Origin: Oenanthe sinensis
Taxonomy: Eukaryota > Streptophyta > Magnoliopsida > Apiales > Apiaceae
NCBI GenBank assembly: GCA_028671895.1
Contig: JAPMAC010000231.1
Span: 8,582,001-8,646,000 of the forward strand
Direction: 5' to 3'
Length of the DNA stretch: 64,000 bases
Part shown: positions 25,602-36,780 of the stretch, piece by piece
Position numbering within the stretch: position 1 is the first letter of the stretch
How the letters are laid out: each line of letters opens with the position of its first letter
The notes under the pieces: generated by a model
Told to the model about the DNA's origin: nothing
The model's database searches: none
The model's input: the letters and a program-made list of their open reading frames with translations, nothing else
Translations under genes and position numbers: made by a program

Positions 25602-28600
25602 CTGTAAAAAAAATGAAAACAAAGACATATGATTATATTAGATCAACTTCATCGATGGGATTAACGCAACACTTTCTAGAAAATGAATATTAATCTTTTC
25701 ACCATTTGTCATGCATGTTTGACGGTGTCCATTGTTAATCTGATGTATTTTGATGATATATAACAACATGCTGATTTGCTATGTGCTATTGTGACAACTT
25801 ACTATGTTACCATTTTTACTCTATACAGCTTACCATTATATGATTGACTCACTTGATATATCATATATATATATGAGTTTGCTATGTATAAGTATATTCT
25901 CAGGTAACTTGGTTGTGTATGTGGAAAGACAGAGTTTCAGGAAAGTGGTTGTAACAGCCTGCTAAGATCAGTCGCAGAAACATAACAGGAAGCTGACACT
26001 GTTCCGCCCAGAAGCTATTCAAAAATAATTTCTATCATGGATATTCCTTGAAGATGCTTGAAGATATCAAAAATTGGTTAGGATTTAAATCTGTAAGGAC
26101 TCTATTATATAATATATAGTTTATATAATTAATAGAGCTCAAAAAGGTTTTTCAAATACCTTCTTTATTTACTCAGATTTGATTTTCCTTACCATATATT
26201 TTCAAAACAGATTTATATCAATCTTTTCCATATCAAAATCTTTCTATAACAACTCAAATTCATTTTGATATTTTTCTAGCCGTTGGAAATTGATATTACC
26301 TTTCAAAATTAATATGTTAAAAGATTTAAACTATTTTAAATTTCAAAATTCAAATCTTCTAATTACCTAGTTGTTGAAGAATATTTTTTATGCAAATCAA
26401 ATATCTTATTATTGCATAATATTTTCACAACCGTTGTATGCTTCTTAAATATATTCACTTGCAATATTTGTTATAAGTAACCAATCGAAATACAACGTCA
26501 AAAGTTTTGAGGCTGAATATACATGTTTTCTCTCTTCTCTCTCAAAACACTTTGACTTTATAAACTCTGAGCTTTATTGTTATATACACGTATATTATGT
26601 GCAAGAGTTTATAGTTTAGGTTGTAACACTTTATTCTTGTAAACAAAGTTGTATTATTAGTTGCTGAAGTAGTGGCAAGTGATCTAGGTGATCGGGAATA
26701 TATTACTCTGGGAAACTCTTTGTATTAGAGAACAAGTTGTTCGGGAACTAAGGAATTCAAAGGAGTCGGTTGATCAAGGAATTCGGAGGAATTCGGAGTT
26801 CAAGAGGAACAAGTTTGTTAGAGAATCTTGGAGTTCAAGAGGGCCGATTATTCAAGGGGAAACATAGTATTTCAGCAAGCCGTTTTCAGTAACTACGTTA
26901 AAGGGAGATATATTATTGTATCGTGTAATTGGTATTTTTATTGATCAATAATATATTCTCTTACCGGATTGGTAAAGAACCAGGACGTAGACCATTAGTG
27001 GATATGGGTCGAACCTGACTAAAATCAATTGTATTTTTTATTATTTTCAGTATTTACATTCTGCACTACATCATAACAACAAACTATTATATTCTGTAAT
27101 CTGTAATGTAAACTGTTTTGTGTATAACAGTCGATACAAGTTGGTAAAAATTAAAATTAGTCTTATTTTCCTTCTAATTTCACCCCTATAGGTGTGCATT
27201 CACATTCTTCTAATTTTTCTTGTTTATGTGTTCAACAGATCTCTATGACAACTTATGCTTATAGATATATGGTTTAGGACAAAAATACCACTACTCAAAT
27301 AATGCACATTGTTGATTTACGTTACTTATCCAAGACACTGCTGTTTATCATCAGTATTTAGGACGCAGACTCTTCGACTTATTCCAAGACTTGTTTGTTA
27401 TTCATGCTCTACATGACGTCTCACATACAATGTATAATTGCACAAAAGATTTTGAATTTCGAAAAGAAAAGAGGGTACTTACTCGCTTGGAATTGTGTAG
27501 GATTTCGGAGGTAATTTTGTACAAATCCTCGTCCACAGGTTTGATGGTGGGTAGAAGTTTGCGGGGAGAAGCAAAAACAACACCTCTGGTTATATTTTGG
27601 TTTTGAACCTGACTATGCATGTGCGTACATGTGTACGAAACCTTGTCTCCTTTCTTCTCATGTTCCTCAAAATGTTTCTTCTCATGTTCCTTAAAATGGG
27701 AAGAGGTCTTGAATGTAGTATTCCTTTTCTGCAGATAGTCACACGCTTGAATTAGTAAGGAGTAGACCCGGCAAAATGTTCGGGATCCGAAGAACTGAAT
27801 CGAAATTTATGGAACCGAATCTGATTTCACATGCATCCGAAATTACATAATCCGATAAATATCTCAAAATCAATTTGATCCGAATCAAAAATTATCGGAA
27901 CCGAAAATAATTCGAAATACTAGATCCGATAATGACTTGGAACCAATTGGAACGAAATAAACAATTATCTGAACTGAATATGACTGGAAGTACGAGATCT
28001 GGTTCAATATAAATACGAATTACATCGAATTAGAAAAGAGATAAATTGAATTTTAATCTAAATTTTTAGCTCTAGCTATTTTAATTATTCATAGTTTATA
28101 GTATAAACCCACTTTTTATTCACTAAATTAATCAAATTTTAAGCAAAATTCATATTTAAAATAATTTTATATCAAAAAAAAATAGTTATACAATCAAAAT
28201 TCTAAAAACTTATATTATTTTATATTGTAACTAATATATTTAATAATAAGATGATTTTTAAAGTCTTACAAATTAACAAACAGAAGGAGAAATGATAATG
28301 AATAAGTATTATTTCAACAAACTTATTTAACGAACTTTAATTTTAGTTTACTATAATTAAAAACTAATTCAAGATTAATCCACGTTCTATTTTTCCGATC
28401 CAAAATTATTTGAACCGAACTTAATATGATCTTGATCCGAAATTTAACATATTTTAATCCATACTAGATTTCATCCGAACAATACTCCAAATATATCAGA
28501 ACCGAAAATTATTCCAATCGATCCAAAACTGATCCGTTTATTCAAATTGAAAAGTATAGTGAGGAGTATTAAGGAATTAATGGTAAATTTTACCTCTATC

Positions 28601-31172
28601 AAAAATCGTAAATTGTGCGTCGAAATTGTATAGCATCAGTTTTTGGTTTGCCTGCAATTTTTATTCCCTAATATATGGACAAGATCAAGATCATTCCTAT
28701 TTTCTCTAAAAATATCATTAAGTAATTGTCCTTTTAATTTTTTATACATATTTTAGGGCTTATAGAAAATATATAAAAATTATTTTCATATTTCTTTTAA
28801 ATGAAAATTTAAAATGATAAATAATATAATAAAATTAATATAAATAATACAAAATAAAATTTCAAATAATTTTAAATAAACATAGAAGCAACAATCAATA
28901 CGGTTAAAAATATAATAACATATTTATATTAATATTAAATTAAAATATTGGTCAAAGAATAAATATAAATATAAATTGAAAATAAAAATAAATAAAAATA
29001 AAAATAAAATATTAAAAGATAAAAGAGTTCAAATGATTTATGAGCAAGTGGGTGTCCTGAAATAAAAAAAAATCTAAAAAGGGGAGAAAAGAGTAATCAA
29101 GAACACTTGTCCCGTCCGTCAAAAAGAAATATATAAAAAAGAAAAAACTGTAATTGAAAGAATATTTAACAAAAAATACTTTTACATAATATTTAATAAA
29201 AATAGAAAACTAAAAAATATATTACAAATACGCATATATAGTGAAAGAATTATATAAGAAATTATCAAAATATAATAAGTAATTATTAAATCAATAATTT
29301 TACACTTAATATTAAACATACATTTTATTCTTTACTGGGTGTTCGCGGTGCGGACGGTGCGATTTTTTACTAAAACCGCAAATCAACCCGGCATCCATTT
29401 GGGTCAAATATTTAAATCGTAAACGTACCACGTAACTCAAAAATCACATAAATCACACAACGAAAATGTGGTGGGGTGCGGTTTAAAATTTTTAGAATAT
29501 TTATTTTAAACATAATATAAATAAAAGTTTTAATAATGTAAGAATAAATTTTTTTAATATTTATAATATTATAAATTGGAGTTTAATAATATTTATAACT
29601 CCGAATATACATTAAATGTATAAATATTTTTAATTATACACTAAAGTAATAAAATAATAATGAAAATTGAAAAGGTTTATAATCAACTAATCGTAGGATA
29701 TTTTTTGTATGAAAAAGTATATATTATTAATAATAAATTTATAATATTATCTCTGTTTTTAATCTACAAGTAAATTAGGATGACTAATTATAAAAATAAA
29801 ATGAAAAAAGATACAATACACACACGTATATAATTGCGGCTGCATTACAACCCGCACCGCAACGCGTCCCGCGATTTATCAAAATTTGAAGTGACGCCTA
29901 AATCGTGAAAATTAAAATCGCATTTTACGGTGTGATGTGAGCGGTTTATGTAGTTTGTTGAATACCCCTGCTCTCTACTTACCTAATTAGTTGTACATTT
30001 TCATTTTTATAATTAAATGGACTAATATTTAAGTAATAATCAAAAATAATTTAAAAAAATTTAAAAACATATTTTAAAGTAAAATATATTTATTTTTTAA
30101 TAATTTAAAATTTAAAATTTTTATTATAAATTATTTTTAAAATTTTAATCAAATATTAATTAATTTAATTACATAAAAATAAAATAAATAAATAATTAAG
30201 GACGGAGGAGTAAGAATTTAAGAGAGAGTTCCCTATAACGCACGGATTTATGCTCGTGTCAATAGTAAGTCAAATGTGACGCCGACATCCGCCTAATAAA
30301 GATAAGATGGAACATGCATATGCGTACAACAGTTACTCCTACCAATCAATTCTTAGGCATGATGAAATAAGAGAAATATCCCTCGGTATGATATATGGAT
30401 GGGCAAGATGGACGCGGCTTCAACTCCAAAAGTCAGAACTTCATTCATATAATTATTAATTAGGTATAAGATTTTTAGACCCTCGATTTTTTTGCACACG
30501 CCTTCGAATTATGATCATAGTATCATTGCAAATTTTATGTCTCAATTTTCTAATTTTAATATACATGATCATAGTATATCAAATCTTTTGAAGTGTTAAT
30601 GTGTTTTTTGTTATGTGGAATTATTAATTATAATAATGATTCATAATTAAAGATTGGTATGAACAATTTATTGAATATATTTAAAAAAAAACAAATATAC
30701 ATATTTCTTATTAATCACAACAAATCGTTATATTCTCCCAAAGAAACTGTATATTCTGGTGGTACAAATGATGTAACGATGATAGTTTTAATAAAAGAAA
30801 ATTTCATTTAATTTATTTTGATACGTATTCGTTAAATTTTGATTACTGATTATTTTTATAAATGATGTACTCCCTCTGTTTCAAATTACTTGTCGAGTTT
30901 TACTTTTATGCGTAATTTAAGGTGTAATGACTGTATAATTATATAATTTTTTTCAAAAAATTTCTTTTTATGAATAAAAATCCAAATATTAAACTTTATT
31001 TACAAAAAGAATTTTTTTAAAATAATTTATATAACTATGCCGTCAATACACCTTAAATTACATGTAAAAGTCAAAGTGGACAAAAATTATGCGATCAATA
31101 CATCTGTGTAAAAATCAAAGTGGACAAATAATTTGGAATAGAAATAATATGATTTTTAGTTAATGAATTTTT

Positions 31173-31204
<32 letters not shown>

Positions 31205-31801
31205 GTATAGCTAATTTCCAGTTCGGTCTTTGATTATCAGCTCTTAAAAAATGTGTATCTAATTTCCAATTGTTCTCTGATTACGAGCTCTTAAAATTTT
31301 ATATCTCCATGAATGTGAATTATTATTCATTCCATCCTTAAGTTTAGCTAATTACTGTATTAAATAAATTAGCAACATCAAATGATGCAAGAAATTATAA
31401 AAAAAAAATTGATACATGAATGTTTCCTGGAAGAAAATTTGCAAGAGAGAATAAACACAGAATGGAATGAAGTCGTAAGTAATAGTATGTTACCTTTTTG
31501 TAAGGAAGATGAGGAGGGTGATAAAACTTGGTTTGGTCACGGGAATGACAAGTTCTAGTAGTGTTTAAGCCTGCTTGTCTTGCATTTTCGAAGTATTGAG
31601 TGATTGGCAGCTCCTTTACTTCATCCCAGTTTCCGAATGCCGGAATTTTACCACTCCGGAGTTGTTGTTTACCAGTACTATACTCCTGCACTCAAACATT
31701 ATCAATTCACAAACACAAACCTGTTTAGAGTTATTTACACACATAAACAAGCCAAAGTGATGGTTCTGAAGAGTGGTTTAAGGACAGTGACTTACATTCA
31801 T
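25551..31801 (-). CDS. NOI/RIN4-like protein (AvrRpt2-cleavage-domain family), four exons
   Basis: I assembled join(25551-25601, 27483-27728, 31494-31685, 31796-31801), complement, about 164 residues. All joins are phase 0 with good plant sites: donors AAT|GTAAGT, AAG|GTAACA, CGA|GTAAGT; acceptors gagtgcag|GAG, tatctgcag|AAA, ttttacag|AAA. Exon 2 carries the NOI core, GKIPAFGNWDEV then ITQYFENARQAG. Exon 3 ends with PVDEDLYKITSEILHNSKR. Exon 4 reads KKFFGFFSRCFVPRTI then stop. Core, DEDLYKI and GFFS-Cys tail, in this order, are typical of small plant RIN4-like proteins. RIN4 itself is a membrane-bound immune regulator cut at PxFGxW by a bacterial protease; IPAFGNW fits. The Cys near the C-terminus could be lipidated (inference). 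The exact function of this member is unknown. Introns are 110, 3765 and 1881 nt. Exon 1 (ATG AAT) is the least certain. Confidence 0.8.
25950..27129 (+). repeat. LTR-like repeat inside intron 3 of the NOI gene
   Basis: The block could run TGTAACAGCC...TGTATAACA. It contains a glutamine/glycine-poor, gene-free sequence with repeated ggaattcgga/ggagttcaag words (26755-26840) and a distinctive segment near 26960-27030 (gtaaagaaccaggacgtag...gtcgaacctgacta). That segment reappears, inverted and diverged, at 33220-33293 on the left of the pogo element. No target duplication was seen, so the boundaries are uncertain. It is opposite in orientation to the gene. Confidence 0.5.
27483..27728 (-). CDS. 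NOI/RIN4-like gene, exon 3
   Basis: 82 codons without a stop lie between tatctgcag| and CGA|GTAAGT. The first half is Lys/Glu/His-rich and contains a short duplication (KEHEKKHF then EEHEKKG). The second half, KPVDEDLYKITSEIL, is the conserved C-terminal segment of small RIN4-like proteins. The base composition is visibly less AT-rich than the flanks. Confidence 0.8.
27770..28560. repeat. MITE-like repeat with subterminal GATCCGAA/GAACCGAA words
   Basis: Both ends (27775-27960 and 28390-28540) are crowded with variants of atccgaa and aaccgaa around a bare AT-rich middle. Such repeated subterminal words are usual in hAT- and CACTA-type non-autonomous elements. Terminal repeats and a target duplication could not be fixed by eye. 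It lies in intron 2 of the NOI gene, and no gene is present in it. Confidence 0.4.
28561..29334. other. Extremely AT-rich intron sequence, no gene
   Basis: Mostly (A/T)n with words such as aaataaaaataa (28980-29020). No repeat boundary, coding signal or RNA gene was seen. It is part of the 3.8-kb intron 2 of the NOI gene. Confidence 0.5.
29335..29970. repeat. hAT-like MITE in intron 2
   Basis: The left end ctgggtgttcgcggtgcgg and the right end gtttgttgaatacccctg are roughly inverted (CAGGGGTATTC against CTGGGTGTTC). GC-rich words such as gcggtgcgg lie only at the two ends, with an AT-rich centre (29500-29800). This is the layout of hAT-type MITEs that start CAGGGGTGTTCGCGG. No convincing 8-bp target duplication was found. 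Confidence 0.5.
30870..31147. repeat. Stowaway-like MITE in intron 2
   Basis: The left end reads CTCCCTCTGTTTCAAATTAC preceded by TA; the right end reads GGACAAATAATTTGGAATAG followed a few bases later by TA. These are the two sides of a Stowaway terminal repeat, with the right end mutated. The 278-bp length and internal inverted similarity (ttaaggtgtaatga against ccttaaattacatg) fit a Tc1/mariner-type MITE. Confidence 0.7.
31179..31204. repeat. (TA)n microsatellite
   Basis: An uninterrupted AT dinucleotide run of about 26 bases beside the Stowaway-like MITE in intron 2. Confidence 0.9.
31494..31685 (-). CDS. NOI/RIN4-like gene, exon 2 with the AvrRpt2-cleavage-type core
   Basis: 64 codons lie between acceptor gagtgcag| and donor AAG|GTAACA, phase 0 on both sides. 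Residues 12-18 of the exon read GKIPAFG, followed by NWDEV, then ITQYFENARQAG. This is the signature of the NOI domain. The GTG that a start-finder would choose at 31691 lies in the intron, so the real start is in exon 1. Confidence 0.85.
31796..31801 (-). CDS. NOI/RIN4-like gene, exon 1 coding part (two codons)
   Basis: ATG AAT is followed directly by GTAAGT, a perfect donor, 110 nt before the exon 2 acceptor and in phase 0. A tiny first coding exon before the core fits the family, where the core lies close to the N-terminus. It rests on splice signals only. Confidence 0.55.
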
Positions 31802-31960
31802 TTCCGGCGGCACAACGAGGAACCCGCGTAAAGAAAGAACGATTACTTTGCTTATAATTGGTAAGATTTTTGTAGTGGAATAATCAGGAATTATAAACCA
31901 TGGTCGAAACTGTAGGTAGGAAGGGAGTGATATAGTCAAACTTGTAGATTTTTAATGACT
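31802..31960 (-). promoter_or_regulatory. Likely core promoter and 5' UTR of the NOI/RIN4-like gene
   Basis: On the minus strand, TATA-like words lie at about 31891-31898 (GTTTATAA, ~90 nt before the ATG) and 31850-31856 (TTATAAG, with CCAAT just before it). GC-rich sequence (gcgggttcctcgttgtgcc) follows as the likely 5' UTR. The exact start of transcription cannot be read. Confidence 0.4.
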
Positions 31961-33119
31961 TTTGGTATGTGTAAATTCAACATTCACAGCCCATTTTGTT
32001 CACACTAGCGATCGATTTTTGTCAAATACACCCTTGCCACTATTCCCGCCTTGCAGAGTGAGTTACACAAAGATCGGGTAATGCCACTGCCAGAGTTCAT
32101 ACTTATACTCAAAACTCGATCCGAACTTATGTGTTAGCTTTAACTAGTGTTTTTTAAAAACAGAAATTAGCCGCTAAAGTTCACCGTTAGACCTGTAAAT
32201 TGATTCGAGTTTGGATCGGATCACTTTAAATGTATTTATTTTTCAGGTTGCATCAAATATCAATTATTTTAAAAGTCAATATATATTCACTTTATTCGGA
32301 TCATAGATAATCGAATTAAATAATCAATTTTATCAAGTTTTTTACTGATTTTCATAACTAAACACAAGGTATATTTTAATTATATATTAATAAATATTAA
32401 TATTATTATATAACATTATAAATATAAAAATATTTATCTTTAACTATTTTAAAAAGCTCACATAATAAAATTAATTTTTTTAATTATTTACGAAATTTAT
32501 TTTAAATATATTAATATCTCGTTTAATATTATTATTTACAATATTTTATAGGTGTTAATTTTATGTAATTTACTCATAAAATAATATTTTATGTATTTTA
32601 ATTCATATTTAACTTTTAATTTTAATATGTTATATATAATATTTTATTTGAAATTGTTTTTTCAAACTACTTATAATATTCTATTTATCTTAAATTTACA
32701 TTAATGAACTTACGTCAGCATTTCACAATTTGATCAGAAGGTTATCATAATATATATTACATTAGTGAGTAATTTTATATTTGATAGTTGTTAGAAATAA
32801 TTTTAAATATATTTTTTAAATGTGATATGCTACCTATTTGTTCACATGCCAAAACAGAAAAGAATTGTTTCTGTTTATGCACTTACTAATATTAAGAGGT
32901 GTGGCAAAAAAATAATATTAAGACAAAATACTACATATCCGATACGAAGTTCCATAATCTCTGGGATAATAATAATAAAAACCAATAATTATACAAGTTA
33001 GCTAAATAAATAATTTTATGTTAACCGGAATAAATTTGAATGTGTAAAATTTGTAAATTTGACAATTTAACCGTGAAAATGCACAGCTAGAGGTAAATAG
33101 GTGTTGCGGTCTACTATAT
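31961..33119. other. Intergenic AT-rich sequence, no gene
   Basis: I see no coding region or RNA gene. From 32180 to 32330 there are words such as gattcgagtttggatcggatc, resembling the ends of hAT-like MITEs, but no matching second end. 32390-32700 is nearly pure A/T. Confidence 0.45.
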
Positions 33120-33293
33120 ATATCCAATTTTAATAATTACCGGATAGTTAGCTTGCTGCAGTTGTATAATTATGATAAGCTATTATTATACAATGCAAAC
33201 TAATAAAAAAGATGCAGGAATTTGAGTCAGGTTGAACCCATATTCCCCTGATGGCGTATGTATTGTGCCTTACCAACTCGGTAAGAGAATATA
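33120..33293 (-). repeat. LTR-like repeat, left part (host of the pogo insertion)
   Basis: The segment gagtcaggttgaacccata...taccaactcggtaagagaata is the diverged reverse complement of 26938-27030. It continues on the far side of the pogo element at 35527. It has no gene. Confidence 0.55.
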
Positions 33294-35524
33294 CAGTAAA
33301 ACCTCTATAAATTAATATAGTTTGGACCGGAGAATTCTATTAATTTAGAGATGTATTAATTAATCGATAAATTAATAATTATTAATTTATAGAGAATTTT
33401 CGGTAGCAAACAAAATTAACTTTTGATTAAATTTTTATTCACATAAATTTAAATAAAATGAATTGTACAATTTATATTTTATACTTAATTCAATTAATTC
33501 AATGTATATGAATTTAGAAAGTCAATGTAATGTACAATATATTAGATTCAAAGTCCATGTAGTGTATAAGTTAAATTCATTGTATTTTACATAGAAAATA
33601 TTCAATGTATATTAGGAAAATTCAAAGTACATGAATTAATTTAATTCATTGTATTTTACATAGAAAGTATTCAATGTATGTGTAGTCATAAAATATATTA
33701 TATATACTGTATATACTAGATTGGGGAAAAAATTATACAAATAAAACAATGGCTTCTCATCTAAAAGGTGTCACAAAATCAACAATGACGGATGAAGCAA
33801 GAAAAGCATTATGTGAATATAAAAGAGAAAATTCATCATGCACTCAAAAAGATCTCCAGTTGTGGCTCGAGAATAAGTTTCATCTAAAAGTTAGTCAAGG
33901 TACAATATCAAATACACTGAAAAGGTCAGCAGACTATCTTGCAGCTAATTACTTGGAGAAAAGAAAAGATATTAAGCGACATAAACCAGCAAAATATCCA
34001 GATATGGAGAAGGTTCTCTATGAATGGTTTCTCCAGTACCAATATCGTGTTAATATGACAGGAGAGCTAATTTTAGAGAAGGCAAAAGAGACCATGAAAA
34101 TTTTATACCCTCAACAAGAATAGGAGCACACTTTTTCTCAAGGTTGGCTTGAGAAATTCAAGTTAAGACATGGTATTAAGTCATTTCGTCGCTTTGGAGA
34201 AAGTGGTTTTGTTGATGTACAGGACATGGAGAAGAAACTGGAGTCCATAAGGGAAAAAATAAACCAGTTCCCTATGAAAGATGTTTTTAACATGGACGAA
34301 ACTGGTTTGTTTTACAGGTTACAAGCTGATCACTCTCTTGCTACGAAACAACTTGAAGGAAGAAAACAAGACAAAGAAAGGCTCACGGTTGTTATATGTT
34401 GCAATGAAGATGGCTCTGAAAAAATTCCTTTATGGATTATTGGAAAGTATGCAAAGCCACGGTGCTTCAAGAATGTTAACATGGGCAGCTTGAATTGTCA
34501 TTATCGTGCAAACAAAAGAGCTTGGATGACTAGTGTACTTTTTGATGAATACATTCGTTGGTTTGATAGCCAAATGCAAGGCAGAAGAATTTTGTTTGTG
34601 GTAGATAACTGTCCAGCACATCTAAAAAATATTGAAGGACTACAAAATGTTGAGTTGTACTTTTTGCCACCTAACATGACATCAAAAATCCAACCTTGTG
34701 ATGCAGGAATTATAAGAGCTTTCAAGATGCACTATCGCAGGAGATTTTATCGTGGGTTATTAGAAGGTTATGAGTTGGGACAATCTGATCCAGGAAAGAT
34801 TAATGTTTTGGATGCTATCAATTATGCAGTCGCGACATGGACGACAAATGTAAAACAAGAGTCAATAGCAAGGTGCTTTCAACATTGCAAAATTCGTTCC
34901 ATAGATGAAGTTTCGAGCAATTTAAATGAACATACAACTCCGGAAGAATACATTCATGAACTTGAGGTGATGATTAAGGATCTAGGTTATCGTAATAAAA
35001 TGGATGTTAATAACTTCTTAGATTATCCGGGTGAAAATGAATCATGTTCCGAGGTCCAGAGTATAGAAGAGATTGCAAACACCATCCTTGAAAATAGTGT
35101 TAAAGATGATCTTGAAGACGATACAACACCGTTGGAGCCGGTTACACGTAAAGAAGCACTCAAGGCATAAAAAATGCTTAATAACTTTTTGATGCAACAT
35201 GAAAGCACCACACCCGAGCTTTTGGATGCAATAAGGAAGATTAGGGATGAGCTTCATGTTGATTTAAATTATATGAAAAAGCAAACTACAATTGAATCAT
35301 ATTTTACAAAGATGTAATAGCTATATTTTTATGAATATAAGGGAATTATTAATTTATAGTTTTATTGGGACCATATTTTTATACAGGGTTTTCAAAAAAA
35401 TTATTATCTTATTATCTTATCGAAATTGATCATTTTTTGAACTGGCCCAAGTCGGGACCGGACAAAATTATTAATTTAGAGAGATTATTAATTAATCGAG
35501 TATTAATTTACAGAGGTTTTACTG
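33294..35524 (+). mobile_element. pogo-family (Emigrant/Lemi-like) DNA transposon
   Basis: The 2231-bp element has 24-bp terminal inverted repeats: CAGTAAAACCTCTATAAATT at the left, and at the right the complement with one mismatch (CTGTAAATT). It is flanked by TA at 33292-33293 and 35525-35526. This terminus is typical of plant pogo/Emigrant elements. Many attaatttatagag-type words lie just inside both ends. One transposase gene fills the interior. The site it entered can be checked against the paralogous empty copy near 26950 (gagaatatattattg on the complement). Confidence 0.92.
33749..35317 (+). pseudogene. pogo transposase (CENP-B-type HTH plus DDE_1), two in-frame stops
   Basis: The frame from ATG 33749 is open except for TAG at 34121 and TAA at 35168, and ends at TAA 35315. 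Order: an N-terminal psq-like helix-turn-helix (about residues 8-60, ARKALCEYKRE...VSQGTISNTLK), a CENP-B-type second helix-turn-helix (YPDMEKVLYEWF...QGWLEKFKLRHG), then the DDE_1 nuclease. The catalytic Asp residues are visible in FNMDETG, VVDNCPAH and QPCDAGIIRAF. It binds the terminal repeats and cuts and pastes at TA in active relatives. The last residues include QTTIESYF (35282-35305), which fits a PCNA-interacting box. With just two stops and no frameshift it is a recent casualty, or expressed by readthrough. Confidence 0.88.
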
Positions 35525-35526
35525 TA

Positions 35527-35810
35527 TTATTGTTAGTGAGATTTAGAATTACACAATATAATAATATATATCCCTGGGCACTGAGTTGCTCGTAATGGCA
35601 TGCTGAAATACCTCTATTCCTTGAACTATAGCTCTATAATTAAGCATCTAATTAAGCAGTATACTCCCTGTACACTAGCTAGCTTTCCAAACAACTACCC
35701 AATACACTTTGAGCAATACAAGTAAAATATGAAAGTTACAACTTACAACTCGAATAATATGATTATCTATATAACTATAATGCATAGTATATATCAATGA
35801 GCTCTTAGAA
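35527..35810 (-). repeat. LTR-like repeat, right part (after the pogo insertion)
   Basis: Sequence such as attacacaatataataatat and ggcatgctgaaatacctctattcc matches the complement of 26880-26945 in the intron-3 copy. It continues the segment left of the pogo element. The end is not clear; no gene. Confidence 0.5.
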
Positions 35811-36378
35811 AAGCAAAACGAATTTACCAATGTAAAACTGAGTTGTCTACGTGTGTTGTGTTCAAAAAATTACATGGGCTGGATTTGGGCCCATAAGTTT
35901 TTGGAGGTCCAATCCACTAAGTTAGAGGACCTCTAAAAAGGTTCCAAGACAAGTTGACAGGAATTACAGAGGTTCCATTGTGTTAAGGTGACTTGTGGAA
36001 GCTGCCAAGAGTGCCTAAAGGCTAAGGGTCTGTCCAAGGATGAGGAATCATTAGGTAAAAGGAACCTGATGAGGCAGGAGCCTAGTTGTCCAAAGAGCTT
36101 CCATTATATCAGGGCTGAAACCTAATTTAAGGAGGTTCCAAGAGTCCCATGAAGTGGAGAATTAATCTGGGAGGTCCTGATGTGCTATTGTTTCCAGGAA
36201 ACAGGTTCTAGGTCCCATGTGATAGGTTCCAGAAACTAGTTACCAGGACAGCCGATTGGTATCTCCTTGAAGGACAATTATACATCGACTGTTTCACCTG
36301 ATTTTTAGGAAATGATATCTCCACGATTTTGGAAAATAATTATCATATTATTCTTATCAGATTAAGGATAATTATGAG

Positions 36379-36429
<51 letters not shown>

Positions 36430-36780
36430 TACTCAACCGATTATTCGTCATGAAACAGCTTCCAAGGAGTCCTAGCCGACATGGACTCTCATTATAGCTC
36501 TACTTCGAGATATTCTACTTCGAGATATACATTCAAACAGATGTTGAAGCTTATCAAAACATAACTGATAACTCATCAAATGAGTCATAACAACCAAGAA
36601 CTACATATGGACTTGATCTCTATAAATAGGGTATGTAGAAAACTAACAAAGGGTTCGAAAATACTGAGAGGGGAGAGAACACTAGAAAACTCGAGTATTC
36701 ATTGATATTCTGAGGTGCTTGACTTGTATAATCCCATGGTTATACGTTGGTGCCTTGGACCTTTGCTAGCTCAGTCCATT
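35811..36780 (+). repeat. Probable LTR fragment of an unclassified retroelement
   Basis: Gene-free sequence with retroelement-LTR features: a clean TATA box (tataaatagg, 36621-36630) followed by a leader-like stretch, truncated at 36780 by the family-B SIRE LTR. A long (AT)n run lies at 36381-36424. Words such as ggaggttcca and gaggttccaa recur between 35905 and 36240. I could not place it in a lineage. Confidence 0.35.
36381..36424. repeat. (AT)n microsatellite
   Basis: An AT dinucleotide run of about 44 bases. Confidence 0.9.

Noticed and set aside
27391..27606. Plus-strand frame of 71 residues
   Set aside because: It is the shadow of exon 3 of the minus-strand NOI gene.
29972..30215. Second Stowaway MITE suggested by ggacggaggagta near 30200
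   Set aside because: Only the right end is recognisable; no matching left end was found.
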